From Chromatium okenii (GTDB taxonomy: Bacteria > Pseudomonadota > Gammaproteobacteria > Chromatiales > Chromatiaceae), in contig NZ_NRRQ01000002.1 in NCBI RefSeq assembly GCF_016583745.1, positions 1 to 64,000 of the forward strand: a stretch of 64,000 nucleotides of DNA. The letters are read 5' to 3'. A program made the position numbers and the translations under genes. The notes under the pieces were generated by a model. That model did no database searches. It had not been told where the DNA came from and saw only the letters and a list, made by a program, of their open reading frames with translations. How positions within the stretch are numbered: the stretch's first letter is position 1; every line of letters begins with the position of its first letter. Shown piece after piece: positions 36,614-47,313 of the stretch.

Positions 36614-37951
36614 ATGCGCCATTATTTCGGCACTGATGGCATTCGGGGGCGCGTGGGTGAGGGCTATATCACCCCGGATTTTGTGTTGAAGCTGGGTTGG
36701 GCGGCGGGACGCGTGCTCGGTCAAGGACGCGGTAAGGTCTTGATTGGCAAGGATACGCGGCTGTCTGGCTATATGTTTGAGTCGGCTTTGGAAGCCGGTT
36801 TGGTCGCAGCCGGCGTCAACGTTCGCCTGCTCGGGCCGATGAGCACCCCCGGCGTGGCGTATCTCACCCGCACCTTTCGCGCCAGCGCGGGCATCGTGAT
36901 TACCGCGTCGCACAATCCGTATCAAGACAACGGCATCAAATTCTTCTCGGCCGAAGGCGACAAGCTGCCGGATGACGTGGAATTGGCGATTGAGGCGACT
37001 TTGGCGCAGCCGCTGCGCACCGTTGACTCCAGCGCGTTGGGCAAGGTGCAGCGGGTGGAGGACGCCGGCGGGCGTTATATCGAATTTTGCAAAAGCACGA
37101 TTCCGGCGACGATGAATTTTCGTGGGCTAAAGCTCGTCGTCGATTGCGCCAATGGTGCGACCTACAACACCGCGCCCTATGTCTTTGAGGAGCTGGGCGC
37201 AACGGTGGTGCGGTTTGGCACCGAGCCAGACGGTTTTAATATCAACCGCGATCTCGGCTCCACCAAACCCGAAACGCTGTGTCGGCTGGTGGTCGCGGAA
37301 GGCGCAGATTTGGGCATTGCCTTTGATGGCGACGGCGACCGCGTGCTGATGTGCGATGCCAGCGGGCAACTGTTCGACGGCGACCAACTCCTTTATATCA
37401 TTGCAAAATCGCGTTATCTCAGCGGCGCTCTGCGCGGCGCGGTGGTCGGTACCGTGATGAGCAATCTCGGTTTAGAACACGCGCTGCAGCGGCTCGGCAT
37501 CGCCTTTGTGCGCACCAAGGTTGGCGACCGCTACATCATGGAGCAGCTCAAGCGCGACGACGGCATTCTCGGCGGTGAACCGTCCGGGCACCTCATCTGC
37601 CGCGACCGCACCACCACCGGCGACGGCATCATTGCTGCCCTGCAAGTGCTCGCCGCGCTCAACCGCTTGGACAGCACGCTGACTGCGCTGGGCGCGGAGG
37701 TCAAACGCTATCCGCAGGTGCTGATTAACGTGCGCCTCGACAGCCAGCGCGACGTGCTCACTGCGCCGGCGCTGCAAACTGCGGTGGCGGCGGCGGAGGC
37801 AGAATTAGCCGGACACGGGCGCGTGTTGCTGCGAGCGTCGGGGACGGAACCGCTGGTGCGGGTGATGGTGGAAGGCGTTGATGCCGAGCAGGTCACGCGG
37901 CTGGCGGAACAATTGGCGGCGGTGGTGCAGGCGCAGCTTGGCGCGGCGTGA
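36614..37951 (+). CDS. glmM: Phosphoglucosamine mutase GlmM
   Basis: A 445-residue mutase converting glucosamine-6-phosphate to glucosamine-1-phosphate on the way to UDP-GlcNAc. The phosphoserine loop is ITASHNP (Ser about 99), the magnesium loop DGDGDR (about 238) and the sugar-binding GGEPSGHLI. The C-terminal phosphate-binding loop is [15 protein letters not shown]. The gene starts 3 bp after ftsH. The folP gene that separates ftsH and glmM in E. coli is absent at this position. Confidence 0.96.
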   Translation: MRHYFGTDGIRGRVGEGYITPDFVLKLGWAAGRVLGQGRGKVLIGKDTRLSGYMFESALEAGLVAAGVNVRLLGPMSTPGVAYLTRTFRASAGIVITASHNPYQDNGIKFFSAEGDKLPDDVELAIEATLAQPLRTVDSSALGKVQRVEDAGGRYIEFCKSTIPATMNFRGLKLVVDCANGATYNTAPYVFEELGATVVRFGTEPDGFNINRDLGSTKPETLCRLVVAEGADLGIAFDGDGDRVLMCDASGQLFDGDQLLYIIAKSRYLSGALRGAVVGTVMSNLGLEHALQRLGIAFVRTKVGDRYIMEQLKRDDGILGGEPSGHLICRDRTTTGDGIIAALQVLAALNRLDSTLTALGAEVKRYPQVLINVRLDSQRDVLTAPALQTAVAAAEAELAGHGRVLLRASGTEPLVRVMVEGVDAEQVTRLAEQLAAVVQAQLGAA

Positions 37952-38030
37952 TGCCAGTTAGGTGACGCCGGTCAGGGAGCTGGCGCGGCGTCGTTTCATT
38001 CAATGCTTGGTTAATTGTTGTGGAAATGCT

Positions 38031-38465
38031 GTGGCTATTGTTAATAAAAGTGCATTGGTTCCTTATTCGGCAGCACAGATGTTTAATTTAGTGTATGACG
38101 TTGGTTCTTATCCGCGTTTTTTACCTTGGTGCAGCAGTTCACGGGTGCTCTCAGAAACTGATGAACAAATCTGTGGCTTAATTGAAATTTCCCGTTTGGG
38201 TATTCATCAAGCCTTCAGCACCTGCAATCGTTATGAGCGCGACCGCAGAATGAGTATTGATTTATTAGATGGCCCATTTCGTAAATTAGCTGGTGGCTGG
38301 GAATTCACGCCGTTACGCGCTAATGCGTCCAAAGTGGAATTAAAACTAGAATTTGAATTTTCAGGACGCCTCATTGATAAAGCCTTTGGCACCGTTTTTA
38401 ATCAAGTCGCCAATTCGCTAGTGGATGCCTTTTGCAAACGCGCCGATGAAGTGTATCGGAATTGA
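38031..38465 (+). CDS. ratA: RatA/Coq10-like START-domain protein
   Basis: A 144-residue START-fold protein. It begins AIVNKSALVPYSAAQMFNLV and continues with VGSYPRFLPWC, both hallmarks of the RatA/COQ10 family, associated with ubiquinone binding and described in E. coli as a ribosome anti-association factor. The frame opens at 37962, but homology starts at the GTG at 38031. It is convergent with bamE, as in relatives; rnfH, often next to ratA, is missing. A GGCGCT/AGCGCC hairpin lies between the convergent genes but has no T tract. Confidence 0.88.
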   Translation: MAIVNKSALVPYSAAQMFNLVYDVGSYPRFLPWCSSSRVLSETDEQICGLIEISRLGIHQAFSTCNRYERDRRMSIDLLDGPFRKLAGGWEFTPLRANASKVELKLEFEFSGRLIDKAFGTVFNQVANSLVDAFCKRADEVYRN

Positions 38466-38508
38466 TTTGCGCAGTGGCGGGCGCTGAGAAGTGAGCGCCA
38501 ACACGCCG

Positions 38509-39003
38509 TTATTGCTTTGGCTCCAATCCCAGTGCTTTTAATCCCCGCGTCAATGCGCCGGGCTGCGTTTCATAATCTGGCACCGTCACAATCGTGCTTT
38601 TCGGTGTTTCACGCGTGACAGCAGGTTGGGCATTCGGTTTGACATCTCCTGCAATTTTTACCAACACCTCATCTTGGAAATGCAGCGTTAAATAATGCTT
38701 TTCCATGGGAAGATGACCACGCCGAATGGTGTAGACATAATCCCAACGATCTTGATGAAAAAAGTCGCTTAATAACGGTGTCCCCAGTAAAAAACTGACT
38801 TGGCGCTTGGTCATTCCTGTAGTGAGTTCTGCCACCGTTTCCGCAGTTAAGATATTGCCCTGTTGCACCGTCATCTTATACACAAAGGGCAAATTCTCTA
38901 ACACCGAGGCATGATAATCGGCGGGTTTGTGTTCACGAGCACAGCCGGAGTGACAAAAAACCGTTATGGTGCTCACTATTGCAAAACGAAAAAGTTGTCG
39001 CAT
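38509..39003 (-). CDS. bamE: Outer-membrane protein assembly factor BamE
   Basis: A 164-residue SmpA/OmlA-type lipoprotein, part of the BAM complex that inserts outer-membrane beta-barrels. The signal ends at HSGC (Cys about 20), a lipobox with an unusual residue at -3. The fold motifs are present: GNILTAETVAELTTGMTKRQV (broken at the turn), FLLGTPLLSDFFHQDRWDYVY and HYLTLHFQDE. The C-terminal extension after residue 120 is longer than in E. coli BamE (113 aa). It is divergent from fur, the usual arrangement. Confidence 0.92.
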   Translation of the reverse strand: MRQLFRFAIVSTITVFCHSGCAREHKPADYHASVLENLPFVYKMTVQQGNILTAETVAELTTGMTKRQVSFLLGTPLLSDFFHQDRWDYVYTIRRGHLPMEKHYLTLHFQDEVLVKIAGDVKPNAQPAVTRETPKSTIVTVPDYETQPGALTRGLKALGLEPKQ

Positions 39004-39138
39004 CTAACCTCTAATAACGCTGAGTTCGCGGTAAACCCAAATCATACCGCAGCCGTGATGTGCGATCACGCCGGGCGCGGTACATAAACACTGGTTTATC
39101 CATCGTGGTGACATCACTGCGGAGGCAGGAGTAAAGAA

Positions 39139-39570
39139 TTGGAAAACCAACAACTGAAACAAGCTGGATTAAAAATTACGGTGCCGCGAGTCAAAATTTT
39201 AGCCATTCTTGAACGCAGCAAAAAACGTCATCTGAGTGCGGAAGATGTCTATAAAACGCTATTGAAAGATCACGAAGAAATTGGCTTGGCGACCGTGTAT
39301 CGGGTGTTGACGCAGTTTGAAACTGCTGGCCTGGTGTGTCGGCGCAATTTTGAAAGCGGGCAATCCGTGTTTGAATTAAATAACGGCATACATCACGATC
39401 ATCTGCTGTGTGTGAATTGCGACCGCGTCGTAGAATTTACTGATCCGGTGATTGAAGAGCGGCAGACGCGCATTGCGGAACAGTATGGCTTTGCTATTGC
39501 CGATCACACGTTGGTCATTTATGGCACCTGCACCAATTGCCAAAATAAAACTGCGCAGGATAAATCCTAA
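39139..39570 (+). CDS. fur: Ferric uptake regulator Fur
   Basis: A 143-residue metal-dependent repressor of iron-uptake genes. The winged helix includes LKITVPRVKILAILE and EIGLATVYRVLTQFETAGLV. The metal-binding dimerisation half has HHDHLLCVNCDRVVEF and the second CxxC in GTCTNCQ. The start is TTG, supported by an AGGAG Shine-Dalgarno 8 nt upstream and by the family N-terminus (ENQQLKQAGLKIT). The 135-bp region shared with bamE must contain both promoters; I saw no convincing Fur box in it. Confidence 0.96.
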   Translation: MENQQLKQAGLKITVPRVKILAILERSKKRHLSAEDVYKTLLKDHEEIGLATVYRVLTQFETAGLVCRRNFESGQSVFELNNGIHHDHLLCVNCDRVVEFTDPVIEERQTRIAEQYGFAIADHTLVIYGTCTNCQNKTAQDKS

Positions 39571-39622
39571 ACTCGCCACACTGGCGCTATTGATAACGCG
39601 AGTGCAGCGAGTGTCAATTCAA

Positions 39623-40153
39623 TTAAGGCAGACTAATCCGGTTCATGGTTTTACTGCCCGGGGTGCGCCAGTCTTTAATTGCAGCGGCGGTGTGTACTAA
39701 CACCAATAATAAGACGATGATCCCGCCCATGCCGTGCAGTGTAAACAGCGTTTCTGCAAGGGTTTTGGTCTCGTCAGTTGCGGTCAGCAATGCTGGTAAG
39801 GTCATATTAAAAAACTGCACAGTTTCCCCGGCAGCGGAAGTTGCTAACCAACCGCCAATGGGTAAACAAATCAATAAGACATACAGCAACAAATGAATGC
39901 CTTTGGCAACCAAGGCTTGGAGTTTAGGTGGCTCTGGATCATACGCGGGCGTGGGTAATAATACGCGCAGCGCCACGCGGATTAACATCAATACGAATAG
40001 CAAGACACCAAAGGTCATGTGTACCTTGACTAAAGAACCAACGCCTTCATCACCAAATACCATGAATGCCATGCCGCTGGTGAGCATTCCAAACACCATA
40101 ATGGCAATTAGCCAATGCAGAATCCGTTGTAATAAATTGTAACGTGCTGTCAA
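39623..40153 (-). CDS. Cytochrome b561 family protein
   Basis: A 176-residue, four-helix membrane cytochrome of the proteobacterial CybB/YodB type, probably passing electrons between quinone and periplasmic acceptors. Candidate haem-ligand histidines fall in QRILHWLIA, VKVHMTFG, KGIHLLLY and LVHTAAAIKDW. The frame opens at 40237, but a TTG at 40153 with AGAGGAT 5-8 nt upstream gives the expected start just before ARYNLLQRILHW. It is convergent with fur. Confidence 0.85.
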   Translation of the reverse strand: MTARYNLLQRILHWLIAIMVFGMLTSGMAFMVFGDEGVGSLVKVHMTFGVLLFVLMLIRVALRVLLPTPAYDPEPPKLQALVAKGIHLLLYVLLICLPIGGWLATSAAGETVQFFNMTLPALLTATDETKTLAETLFTLHGMGGIIVLLLVLVHTAAAIKDWRTPGSKTMNRISLP

Positions 40154-40246
40154 TTGAATATCCTCTTTTGGAATCGTTATGAATGGACACGGTGACGGCG
40201 TTTTTGCACCACACCAACCAGCCAACATCATACGCAAATTTGCGTC

Positions 40247-41188
40247 CTAATTGAATGAACAAAGTGAGATGGCGGTGGGAATCTGTAGTGTCAAGTGGGC
40301 GGGCACCCGGGCGCAGTGCCAGCGCGAGGTTGCCCGCGCCCAAAACTCGGTCACGCTCGGCACTGGCGGCAGCGGTTCTTGACCGAGCAGTGCCCAAATG
40401 TGGTGCAGCGTCGGCAGCGGATGCTGCGGATCAACCGGCGCTGCCGCTTGTGCTTTGCTGAGTTTGTGCCCGTTGTGATCGACGAGCAGCGGGATGTGCG
40501 CGTAGCGGGGCTGCGCCAGCCCTAAATGCTGTTGCAGCAGCAGTTGGCGCGGGGTGGATAGCAATAAATCCGCGCCGCGCACCACTTGCGTGATCTGCTG
40601 CCAAGCGTCGTCAACCACGACGGCGAGTTGATAAGCGTGAATGCCGTCGGCGCGGCGCAGTACGAAATCGCCCACGTCTTCGGCGATATTTTGGGTGTGG
40701 TGCCCGTGAATGCGGTCGGTAAATGCCAGCGATGCGGCGGTGGTGCGCAGTCGCACGGTGCGCAGCGGGCGGTTGGCGGCAAGTCCGTAGCGGCAGGTGC
40801 CGGGATAAATCGTTCCGTCCACACCAGCGCGACCGTTGCGGGCGAGATCGGTGCGGCTACAGCCGCAGGGATAGGTCAAGCCGGCGGCGGTGAGTTGGGC
40901 GAGCGCGGTTTGATAGGCGCTGGTGCGGTCGTGTTGGTAGCGCACTGGCTCATCCCAGCGCATTCCAAAACGGTGCAAAGTGTCCAATAACGCGGCGGCA
41001 GCACCGGGCACGGTGCGCGTGTGATCGAGGTCTTCAATGCGTACCAACCAGGTGCCGCCGTGCGCACGAGCGTCGGCGTAACTGGCAATGGCGGTGAGGA
41101 GTGAGCCGAGATGCAGCGCCCCCGTGGGAGACGGTGCAAAGCGTCCGCGATAGGCGGCTCGGATGGAGGGTGAAATCGATCCGAGCAT
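40247..41188 (-). CDS. gluQ: Glutamyl-Q tRNA(Asp) synthetase GluQ
   Basis: A 313-residue truncated glutamyl-tRNA synthetase homologue that attaches glutamate to queuosine in the tRNA-Asp anticodon. It has the N-terminal RGRFAPSPTGALHLGSLLTA (HIGH-type motif), the zinc site CGCSRTDL...YPGTCRYG and the KMSKS-like HKLSKAQ. The anticodon-binding domain of true GluRS is absent, as expected. The start at 41188 fits the family. It lies 25 bp after dksA, the standard dksA-gluQ operon. Confidence 0.94.
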   Translation of the reverse strand: MLGSISPSIRAAYRGRFAPSPTGALHLGSLLTAIASYADARAHGGTWLVRIEDLDHTRTVPGAAAALLDTLHRFGMRWDEPVRYQHDRTSAYQTALAQLTAAGLTYPCGCSRTDLARNGRAGVDGTIYPGTCRYGLAANRPLRTVRLRTTAASLAFTDRIHGHHTQNIAEDVGDFVLRRADGIHAYQLAVVVDDAWQQITQVVRGADLLLSTPRQLLLQQHLGLAQPRYAHIPLLVDHNGHKLSKAQAAAPVDPQHPLPTLHHIWALLGQEPLPPVPSVTEFWARATSRWHCARVPAHLTLQIPTAISLCSFN

Positions 41189-41213
41189 GAGAATGAACTG
41201 CTGAGGTGAACGA

Positions 41214-41660
41214 TTAACCGCGTTGTTTTTCGCGGATTTCGTCCAGCGTTTTGCAATCAATACAGAGTGTTGCGGTCAAACGTGCCTCCAGACGACGAAT
41301 GCCAATCTCCACGCCGCAGGCTTCACAATAGCCATAATCGTGGTTATCAAGACGATCAAGCGCCTCGTCGATTTTTTTAATCAGCTTGCGCTCGCGGTCG
41401 CGGGTGCGCAGCTCCAAACTGAACTCCGATTCTTGCGTGGCGCGATCATTGGGATCGGGAAAATTGGTGGCATCGTCCTGCATGTGGTGGACGGTGCGAT
41501 CCACTTCTTCCATTAACGATTGTTTCCAAGCGAGCAGCAGACCGCGAAAATGCTCCTCCTGCGCTGGATTCATGTATTCCTCGTCAGCCGTGAGTGCGTA
41601 GGGTTTAAATCCTAACGTCACTGCTTCCTGTGCTTGGGCGTGAACTTTTGCTTCGGCCAT
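41214..41660 (-). CDS. dksA: RNA polymerase-binding transcription factor DksA
   Basis: A 148-residue secondary-channel factor acting with ppGpp on ribosomal and amino-acid promoters. The coiled-coil carries the catalytic-tip acidic pair in [18 protein letters not shown]. The C4 zinc finger is CEACGVEIG...TLCIDC. The length and the N-terminal [14 protein letters not shown] match the gammaproteobacterial form. It is transcribed away from rpoD. Confidence 0.97.
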   Translation of the reverse strand: MAEAKVHAQAQEAVTLGFKPYALTADEEYMNPAQEEHFRGLLLAWKQSLMEEVDRTVHHMQDDATNFPDPNDRATQESEFSLELRTRDRERKLIKKIDEALDRLDNHDYGYCEACGVEIGIRRLEARLTATLCIDCKTLDEIREKQRG

Positions 41661-42034
41661 GGCGATCTCCCGAAGGCGTTGCGCGTGGAATCTGTGTGGC
41701 GATCATCCGGGCAAGCAAATGAGGATGTGCCGCGAAAAACGCCTTTAAGTACCAGATATGACGCAATTGGGCAACATCAACCGCACAACAGCAGCAATTG
41801 ACATGAGACATCAGCACGCAAAAACCAGCGGTTCATTCCCACTTTTGCGCGGACGGATTCCAATAGTTGCGCACGGTGGCAACGGCGTCATGCTGATCCT
41901 AATTTGATCTGCAATCCTCACAAATCAACCGCTATAAAAAACGCAATTCTTTTGTTTTAATCTCCCGCCGCAACTGTGGTATCATTCGCGGTTCACTTTA
42001 TTCCCGTTGCAGCTCCGATAACGCAAGGTATCCC
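41661..42034. other. Intergenic region between dksA and rpoD
   Basis: 374 bp without a convincing gene. It must hold the divergent promoters of dksA-gluQ and rpoD. The only element I can name is the extended -10 box at 41977-41985. No rpsU or dnaG remnant is visible. Confidence 0.6.
41977..41985 (+). promoter_or_regulatory. Candidate extended -10 promoter of rpoD
   Basis: TGG followed by TATCAT (41980-41985), a TGn-extended -10 box one base off consensus, 50 bp before the rpoD ATG. No good -35 is seen, as is usual for extended -10 promoters. Confidence 0.5.
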
Positions 42035-43891
42035 ATGGATCAAGAACAGCAACAGTCACAATTGAAGCAATTGATCGCCAAGGGCAAAGAACAGGGTTAT
42101 CTCACCTACTCCGAGGTAAACGACCATCTACCCTCTGGCATTGTTGAAACGGATCAAATCGAAGACATCATTCGGATGATCAATGAGATGGGAATCATGG
42201 TGCAGGAGATCGCGCCTGATGTGGTCGATCATACCCTGAGTGATTCCGCTGTTTCTGATGATGATGCCGCCGAAGCTGCCGCTGCCGCAATCGCTACGGT
42301 TGATAGCGAATTTGGCCGCACAACTGATCCGGTACGCATGTATATGCGCGAAATGGGCACGGTAGAATTATTAACCCGTGAGGGTGAATTAACGATTGCC
42401 AAGCGCATTGAAGATGGTCTCAATCAAGTTTTAGAATCCCTGTCAATTTATCCGCGCACCGTTGAAAAATTGATTGAAATTTTTGATCGCGTTGAGCGTG
42501 AAGAAACGCGCCTCACTGATGTTATTTCTGGCTTTAATGATGGTGATGATGAAGCGCCAATACCGGTGATTGCACCCGTGATTGAAACGCCCATTCATCT
42601 CGATAAAACAGCACTGGAAGCTGACATTGATCCTGATACGGATACGGATGAAGAAGAACCGGCAGTGGTGTATACCGGTCCTGATCCTGAAGATGCCGCA
42701 GCGCGAGCGGCGTTATTGCGCGAACGTTTTGGTATTTTGCGGGCAGCATTAGAAGAATACGGGCGCGATGATGCGCGGTCGCGGGCAGCGATGAAAGATG
42801 TCTCTGAAGTCTTTTTGCAATTCAAATTAGTTGCGCCAGTCTTTCAAGAACTCACTGAAATTTTGCGTCATACGGTCGAGCGGATTCGCACCCAAGAACG
42901 CCAAATGATGGCGCTGTGTATTGACCAAGCGGGAATGCCGCGCAAGTTATTTATTGAGAGTTTTCCCAAAAATGAAGCCAATCCAAATTGGCTTGATGGG
43001 CACTTAAAAAAGCGTCACGCTTATACCTCCCGTTTGAATGCTCTCGCGCCTGAGATTCGCCGCGTGCAGCGCAAATTACAGGACGTTGAACGTGAAAACA
43101 TTTTGACGATTGGTGAGATTAAAGAAGTCAATCGCAAGATGTCGATTGGGGAAGCGAAAGCACGCCGCGCTAAAAAGGAAATGGTGGAGGCGAATTTACG
43201 GCTGGTGATTTCAATTGCAAAGAAATACACTAATCGCGGGTTGCAATTCCTCGATCTCATTCAGGAAGGCAACATTGGTTTGATGAAGGCGGTCGATAAA
43301 TTTGAATACCGGCGCGGCTATAAGTTTTCCACTTATGCAACGTGGTGGATTCGCCAAGCGATTACCCGTTCTATTGCTGATCAAGCGCGTACCATTCGGA
43401 TTCCGGTACACATGATTGAGACGATCAATAAACTCAATCGCATTTCGCGGCAGATGATTCAAGAAATGGGGCGCGAGGCGACGCCAGAAGAATTGGCAAC
43501 GCGGATGGAAATGCCAGAAGATAAGGTGCGCAAGGTCTTAAAAATCGCCAAGGAGCCGATCTCAATGGAGACGCCAATTGGTGATGATGAAGATTCACAT
43601 CTTGGCGATTTCATTGAGGATGCGGGAGTGATTTCGCCGATTGATTCGGCGACTGCAGAAGGGTTGCGTGAGGCGACGCAAAATATGTTGGCGAGTTTGA
43701 CTTCCCGCGAGGCAAAGGTCTTGCGAATGCGCTTTGGGATTGATATGAATACCGACCACACGCTGGAGGAGGTTGGTAAACAGTTTGATGTGACCCGCGA
43801 GCGGATTCGTCAAATTGAAGCCAAGGCGTTGCGCAAGCTGCGCCATCCGACGCGATCCGATAAACTACGCAGCTTTCTTGATACCGATTAA
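42035..43891 (+). CDS. rpoD: RNA polymerase primary sigma factor RpoD (sigma-70)
   Basis: The 618-residue housekeeping sigma factor. Region 1.1 (about 1-80) is followed by region 1.2 ([18 protein letters not shown]), an acidic non-conserved insert (about 165-225), region 2 ([20 protein letters not shown] and [13 protein letters not shown]), region 3 and region 4 with the helix-turn-helix [20 protein letters not shown]. It is intact and of normal size. The tRNA gene follows after 22 bp. The macromolecular synthesis order rpsU-dnaG-rpoD is not kept; dksA lies upstream in the opposite direction. Confidence 0.98.
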   Translation: MDQEQQQSQLKQLIAKGKEQGYLTYSEVNDHLPSGIVETDQIEDIIRMINEMGIMVQEIAPDVVDHTLSDSAVSDDDAAEAAAAAIATVDSEFGRTTDPVRMYMREMGTVELLTREGELTIAKRIEDGLNQVLESLSIYPRTVEKLIEIFDRVEREETRLTDVISGFNDGDDEAPIPVIAPVIETPIHLDKTALEADIDPDTDTDEEEPAVVYTGPDPEDAAARAALLRERFGILRAALEEYGRDDARSRAAMKDVSEVFLQFKLVAPVFQELTEILRHTVERIRTQERQMMALCIDQAGMPRKLFIESFPKNEANPNWLDGHLKKRHAYTSRLNALAPEIRRVQRKLQDVERENILTIGEIKEVNRKMSIGEAKARRAKKEMVEANLRLVISIAKKYTNRGLQFLDLIQEGNIGLMKAVDKFEYRRGYKFSTYATWWIRQAITRSIADQARTIRIPVHMIETINKLNRISRQMIQEMGREATPEELATRMEMPEDKVRKVLKIAKEPISMETPIGDDEDSHLGDFIEDAGVISPIDSATAEGLREATQNMLASLTSREAKVLRMRFGIDMNTDHTLEEVGKQFDVTRERIRQIEAKALRKLRHPTRSDKLRSFLDTD

Positions 43892-43913
43892 GCGCGTTAG
43901 CACCAGTTATTGA

Positions 43914-43989
43914 GGGCCGTTAGCTCAGTGGTGAGAGCAGGGGACTCATAATCCCTTGGTCGTAGGTTCAAATCCTACACGGCCTACCA
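43914..43989 (+). tRNA. ileX: tRNA-Ile2(CAU) (lysidine-type; alternatively tRNA-Met)
   Basis: A 76-nt cloverleaf: acceptor GGGCCGT/ACGGCCT with a G1-U72 wobble, D stem GCTC/GAGC, anticodon stem GGGGA/TCCCT with loop CTCATAA (anticodon CAT), T stem GTAGG/CCTAC, discriminator A and encoded CCA. CAU anticodons belong to tRNA-Met or to tRNA-Ile2, whose C34 becomes lysidine by TilS. The loop-to-T-arm sequence CTTGGTCG resembles E. coli ileX more than elongator tRNA-Met, and rpoD-ileX linkage is known in E. coli. The isotype is therefore inferred. Confidence 0.88.
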
Positions 43990-43997
43990 CGCAACAG

Positions 43998-44029
43998 CCG
44001 CTCCGGTCGCCAGCCGGAGCGGTTTTTTT
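43998..44029 (+). terminator. Rho-independent terminator after the tRNA
   Basis: A 9-bp perfect stem CCGCTCCGG/CCGGAGCGG with a 7-nt loop followed by seven T residues, 8 bp after the tRNA CCA. It ends the rpoD-tRNA transcript. Confidence 0.9.
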
Positions 44030-44063
44030 ACGCTTAAAATTTGAAGAAAAACGATATGGACGG

Positions 44064-44099
44064 GCACAAAAAAGCCGCTCTCGTGAGCGGCTTTTGTGC
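44064..44099 (-). terminator. Rho-independent terminator after tRNA-Pro
   Basis: A 10-bp stem built on AAAGCCGCTC/GAGCGGCTTT with a TCGT loop (plus strand). On the minus strand it is followed by a T tract, 11 bp after the 3' end of tRNA-Pro. The flanking GCAC/GTGC bases extend the stem. Confidence 0.85.
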
Positions 44100-44109
44100 A
44101 TTAAAAATG

Positions 44110-44186
<77 letters not shown>

Positions 44187-44199
44187 CAAACTGTTGGCA

Positions 44200-45168
44200 T
44201 CACCGCGAGCGACTGACTGAAAAATCCGCCATCGTGGCAAGGGCGGTGGTCGCTGCGGAAGCTGGGAGCACTTTTAACGCTTCTTGTGCCCACATAACGT
44301 GCTTTTTTGCGAGTTGCGCAGTGTAGGCGATTGCATCAGTTGACGCAATCGCTTGGGTGACGGCGTCAATGTGCTCGCGTCCGCCGGTTTCAATCGCGCT
44401 CCGCAGCAACGCTTGCTGCGCAGGAGTTCCCACCGCCAACGCTCGAATCACCGGCAAAGTTGGTTTGCCTTCCTCAAGATCGTCGCCGACATTTTTGCCC
44501 CAATCGGCATTATCGACGCTGTAATCCAACGCATCGTCAATCAACTGGAACGCGATGCCCAGATGCAAGCCGTAACTCGCGGCTGCCGCTTCAACCTCTG
44601 GCGACGCATCCGCAATGACCGCTCCCAACCGTGAACCGGCTTCAAACAGCGTCGCGGTTTTGCGCGTAATCACTTCCATATAACGCGCCTCGGTGGTGTC
44701 GGGATCGTGCTCATTGAGCAACTGCAACACTTCGCCCTCGGCAATCCGATTGGTGGCGTGCGCCAGCACCTCCATCACCCGCATGTTGCCGACATCTACC
44801 ATCATTTCAAAAGCGCGGGAATAGAGAAAATCACCGACCAGCACGCTGGCATCATTGCCCCAGACGACATTTGCCGTCTCGCGGTTACGGCGCAACGCGG
44901 AGTTGTCAACCACATCATCATGCAGCAGCGTCGAGGTGTGGATAAATTCCACCACTGCTGCCAAGTCGATGTGACGCTCGCCGCGATAGCCGCAGGCACG
45001 AGCGGCAAGCAGCACACAAAGTGGACGCAGCCGTTTACCGCCACTGTTGACGATGTAGTGGCCGATTTGGTTAATCAGAACAACGTCGGACTGAAGGCGG
45101 CGCAGGATCAAGGCGTCCACGGCCTTCGAGTCCTCAGCGACGGGGTGTCGAATCGTGGAGAGGTCCAT
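44200..45168 (-). CDS. ispB: Octaprenyl diphosphate synthase IspB
   Basis: A 322-residue trans-prenyltransferase that makes the side chain of ubiquinone. The first aspartate-rich motif is LLHDDVVDNS (about residue 82), the second LIDDALDYS. GGKRLRPLCVLLAA binds pyrophosphate. The frame opens at 45222, but the ATG at 45168 (MDLSTIRHPV) matches family starts. It is divergent from rplU-rpmA, the usual arrangement in gammaproteobacteria. Confidence 0.95.
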   Translation of the reverse strand: MDLSTIRHPVAEDSKAVDALILRRLQSDVVLINQIGHYIVNSGGKRLRPLCVLLAARACGYRGERHIDLAAVVEFIHTSTLLHDDVVDNSALRRNRETANVVWGNDASVLVGDFLYSRAFEMMVDVGNMRVMEVLAHATNRIAEGEVLQLLNEHDPDTTEARYMEVITRKTATLFEAGSRLGAVIADASPEVEAAAASYGLHLGIAFQLIDDALDYSVDNADWGKNVGDDLEEGKPTLPVIRALAVGTPAQQALLRSAIETGGREHIDAVTQAIASTDAIAYTAQLAKKHVMWAQEALKVLPASAATTALATMADFSVSRSR

Positions 45169-45475
45169 GCGTATTTTTAGGAGTCTGTCGATGATGGCGG
45201 CTGAAGATGCTAGGAGTGGCACAAAAAGCTGTCAAGCCACAAGGTCGCGGTTTATGGTTATTGTGAGCAAGTTGAAGATTACGCCATTTTAGGGCTTCCA
45301 GTCGACTGATTTACGCACCTAAAACGATGAAATTGGCGCAAAACGCGGCACGATTCCGCACCAGTGGCGGCGTTAAGTGATTGACTGAACCTATTATATC
45401 GACATAATATCCCGCTTCTTTGTTCCGACGCTTGGCGTCGCCAACAATTCCGAATCGTTGTGGGGATTTCAAATC
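45169..45475. other. Divergent intergenic region ispB / rplU
   Basis: 307 bp without a gene. It contains the candidate rplU promoter at 45381-45408 and a small GTGGC/GCCAC hairpin around 45219-45243 of unknown relevance. I saw nothing else. Confidence 0.6.
45381..45408 (+). promoter_or_regulatory. Candidate sigma-70 promoter of rplU-rpmA
   Basis: TTGACT (45381-45386) and CATAAT (45403-45408), each one base from consensus, with a 16-bp spacer, 68 bp upstream of the rplU ATG. Confidence 0.55.
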
Positions 45476-45790
45476 ATGTACGCGGTCATTCAAACCGGCG
45501 GTAAGCAATACCGGGTTTCCGAAGGAGATACGGTGAAAGTTGAAAAACTGGTCGCCGAAGCAGGCACCAGCATTGATTTAGATCAAGTATTGATGGTCGC
45601 TGATGGCGATGACATTAAAGTTGGAACGCCTTATCTCACCGGCGGCTGCGTCACCGCAACTGTGGAAAGTCACGGGCGGGCGCAAAAAGTTAAGATCGTT
45701 AAATTCCGGCGGCGCAAACATTATTTGAAGCGTCAAGGGCATCGGCAGTGGTACACGGCGCTGACAATCACCAGCATCAGCGCCGGATAA
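45476..45790 (+). CDS. rplU: 50S ribosomal protein L21
   Basis: A 104-residue ribosomal protein. It begins [18 protein letters not shown], the L21 signature, and ends in the basic [19 protein letters not shown]. The frame opens earlier at 45458, but the ATG at 45476 matches all homologues. It is first in rplU-rpmA-obgE. Confidence 0.97.
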   Translation: MYAVIQTGGKQYRVSEGDTVKVEKLVAEAGTSIDLDQVLMVADGDDIKVGTPYLTGGCVTATVESHGRAQKVKIVKFRRRKHYLKRQGHRQWYTALTITSISAG

Positions 45791-45803
45791 GGGGGAATTT
45801 GCA

Positions 45804-46061
45804 ATGGCACATAAAAAAGCAGGCGGTAGTTCCCGCAACGGTCGTGATTCCGAGTCGAAACGGCTGGGCGTTAAAGTGTTTGGCGGTCAAACCGTCACCG
45901 CCGGCAGCATCATCATTCGGCAGCGCGGCACCAAAGTACACAACGGCGTCAACGTCGGCTGCGGTCGTGACCACACGTTATTTGCACTGCGCGACGGCAT
46001 CGTGAAGTTTCTGGTGCAGGGACCGCGAAACCGTAAATTCGTAACGGTCGAAAGCGTCTAA
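45804..46061 (+). CDS. rpmA: 50S ribosomal protein L27
   Basis: An 85-residue ribosomal protein near the peptidyl transferase centre. It starts [20 protein letters not shown], the L27 signature, with the conserved GVKVFGGQ and [12 protein letters not shown] Shine-Dalgarno AAGGGGG lies 8 nt upstream. A hairpin terminator follows before obgE. Confidence 0.97.
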   Translation: MAHKKAGGSSRNGRDSESKRLGVKVFGGQTVTAGSIIIRQRGTKVHNGVNVGCGRDHTLFALRDGIVKFLVQGPRNRKFVTVESV

Positions 46062-46107
46062 TTGTGTTCAGCGCGGCGTTGTCAACGCCGTCTCACACAC
46101 ACGCAAT

Positions 46108-46140
46108 AAGCCTCGTCCTTTCGACGGGGCTTTTTCGTTT
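46108..46140 (+). terminator. Rho-independent terminator between rpmA and obgE
   Basis: A 10-bp stem AAGCCTCGTC/GACGGGGCTT (one T-G pair) with a 5-nt loop and a T-rich tail (TTTTTCGTTTT), 46 bp after rpmA. It may attenuate rather than block transcription into obgE. Confidence 0.8.
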
Positions 46141-46143
46141 TAG

Positions 46144-47283
<1,140 letters not shown>

Positions 47284-47313
47284 ATCTTTGATTCAACGCT
47301 GATTGTTTTCGTT

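Noticed and set aside
38466-38508. A bidirectional terminator between ratA and bamE
   Set aside because: The GGCGCT/AGCGCC hairpin has no T tract on either strand.
43914-43989. Elongator tRNA-Met as the isotype
   Set aside because: The CAU anticodon permits it, but the variable and T-arm sequence and the rpoD linkage resemble tRNA-Ile2 more. Not excluded; TilS identity elements should be checked.
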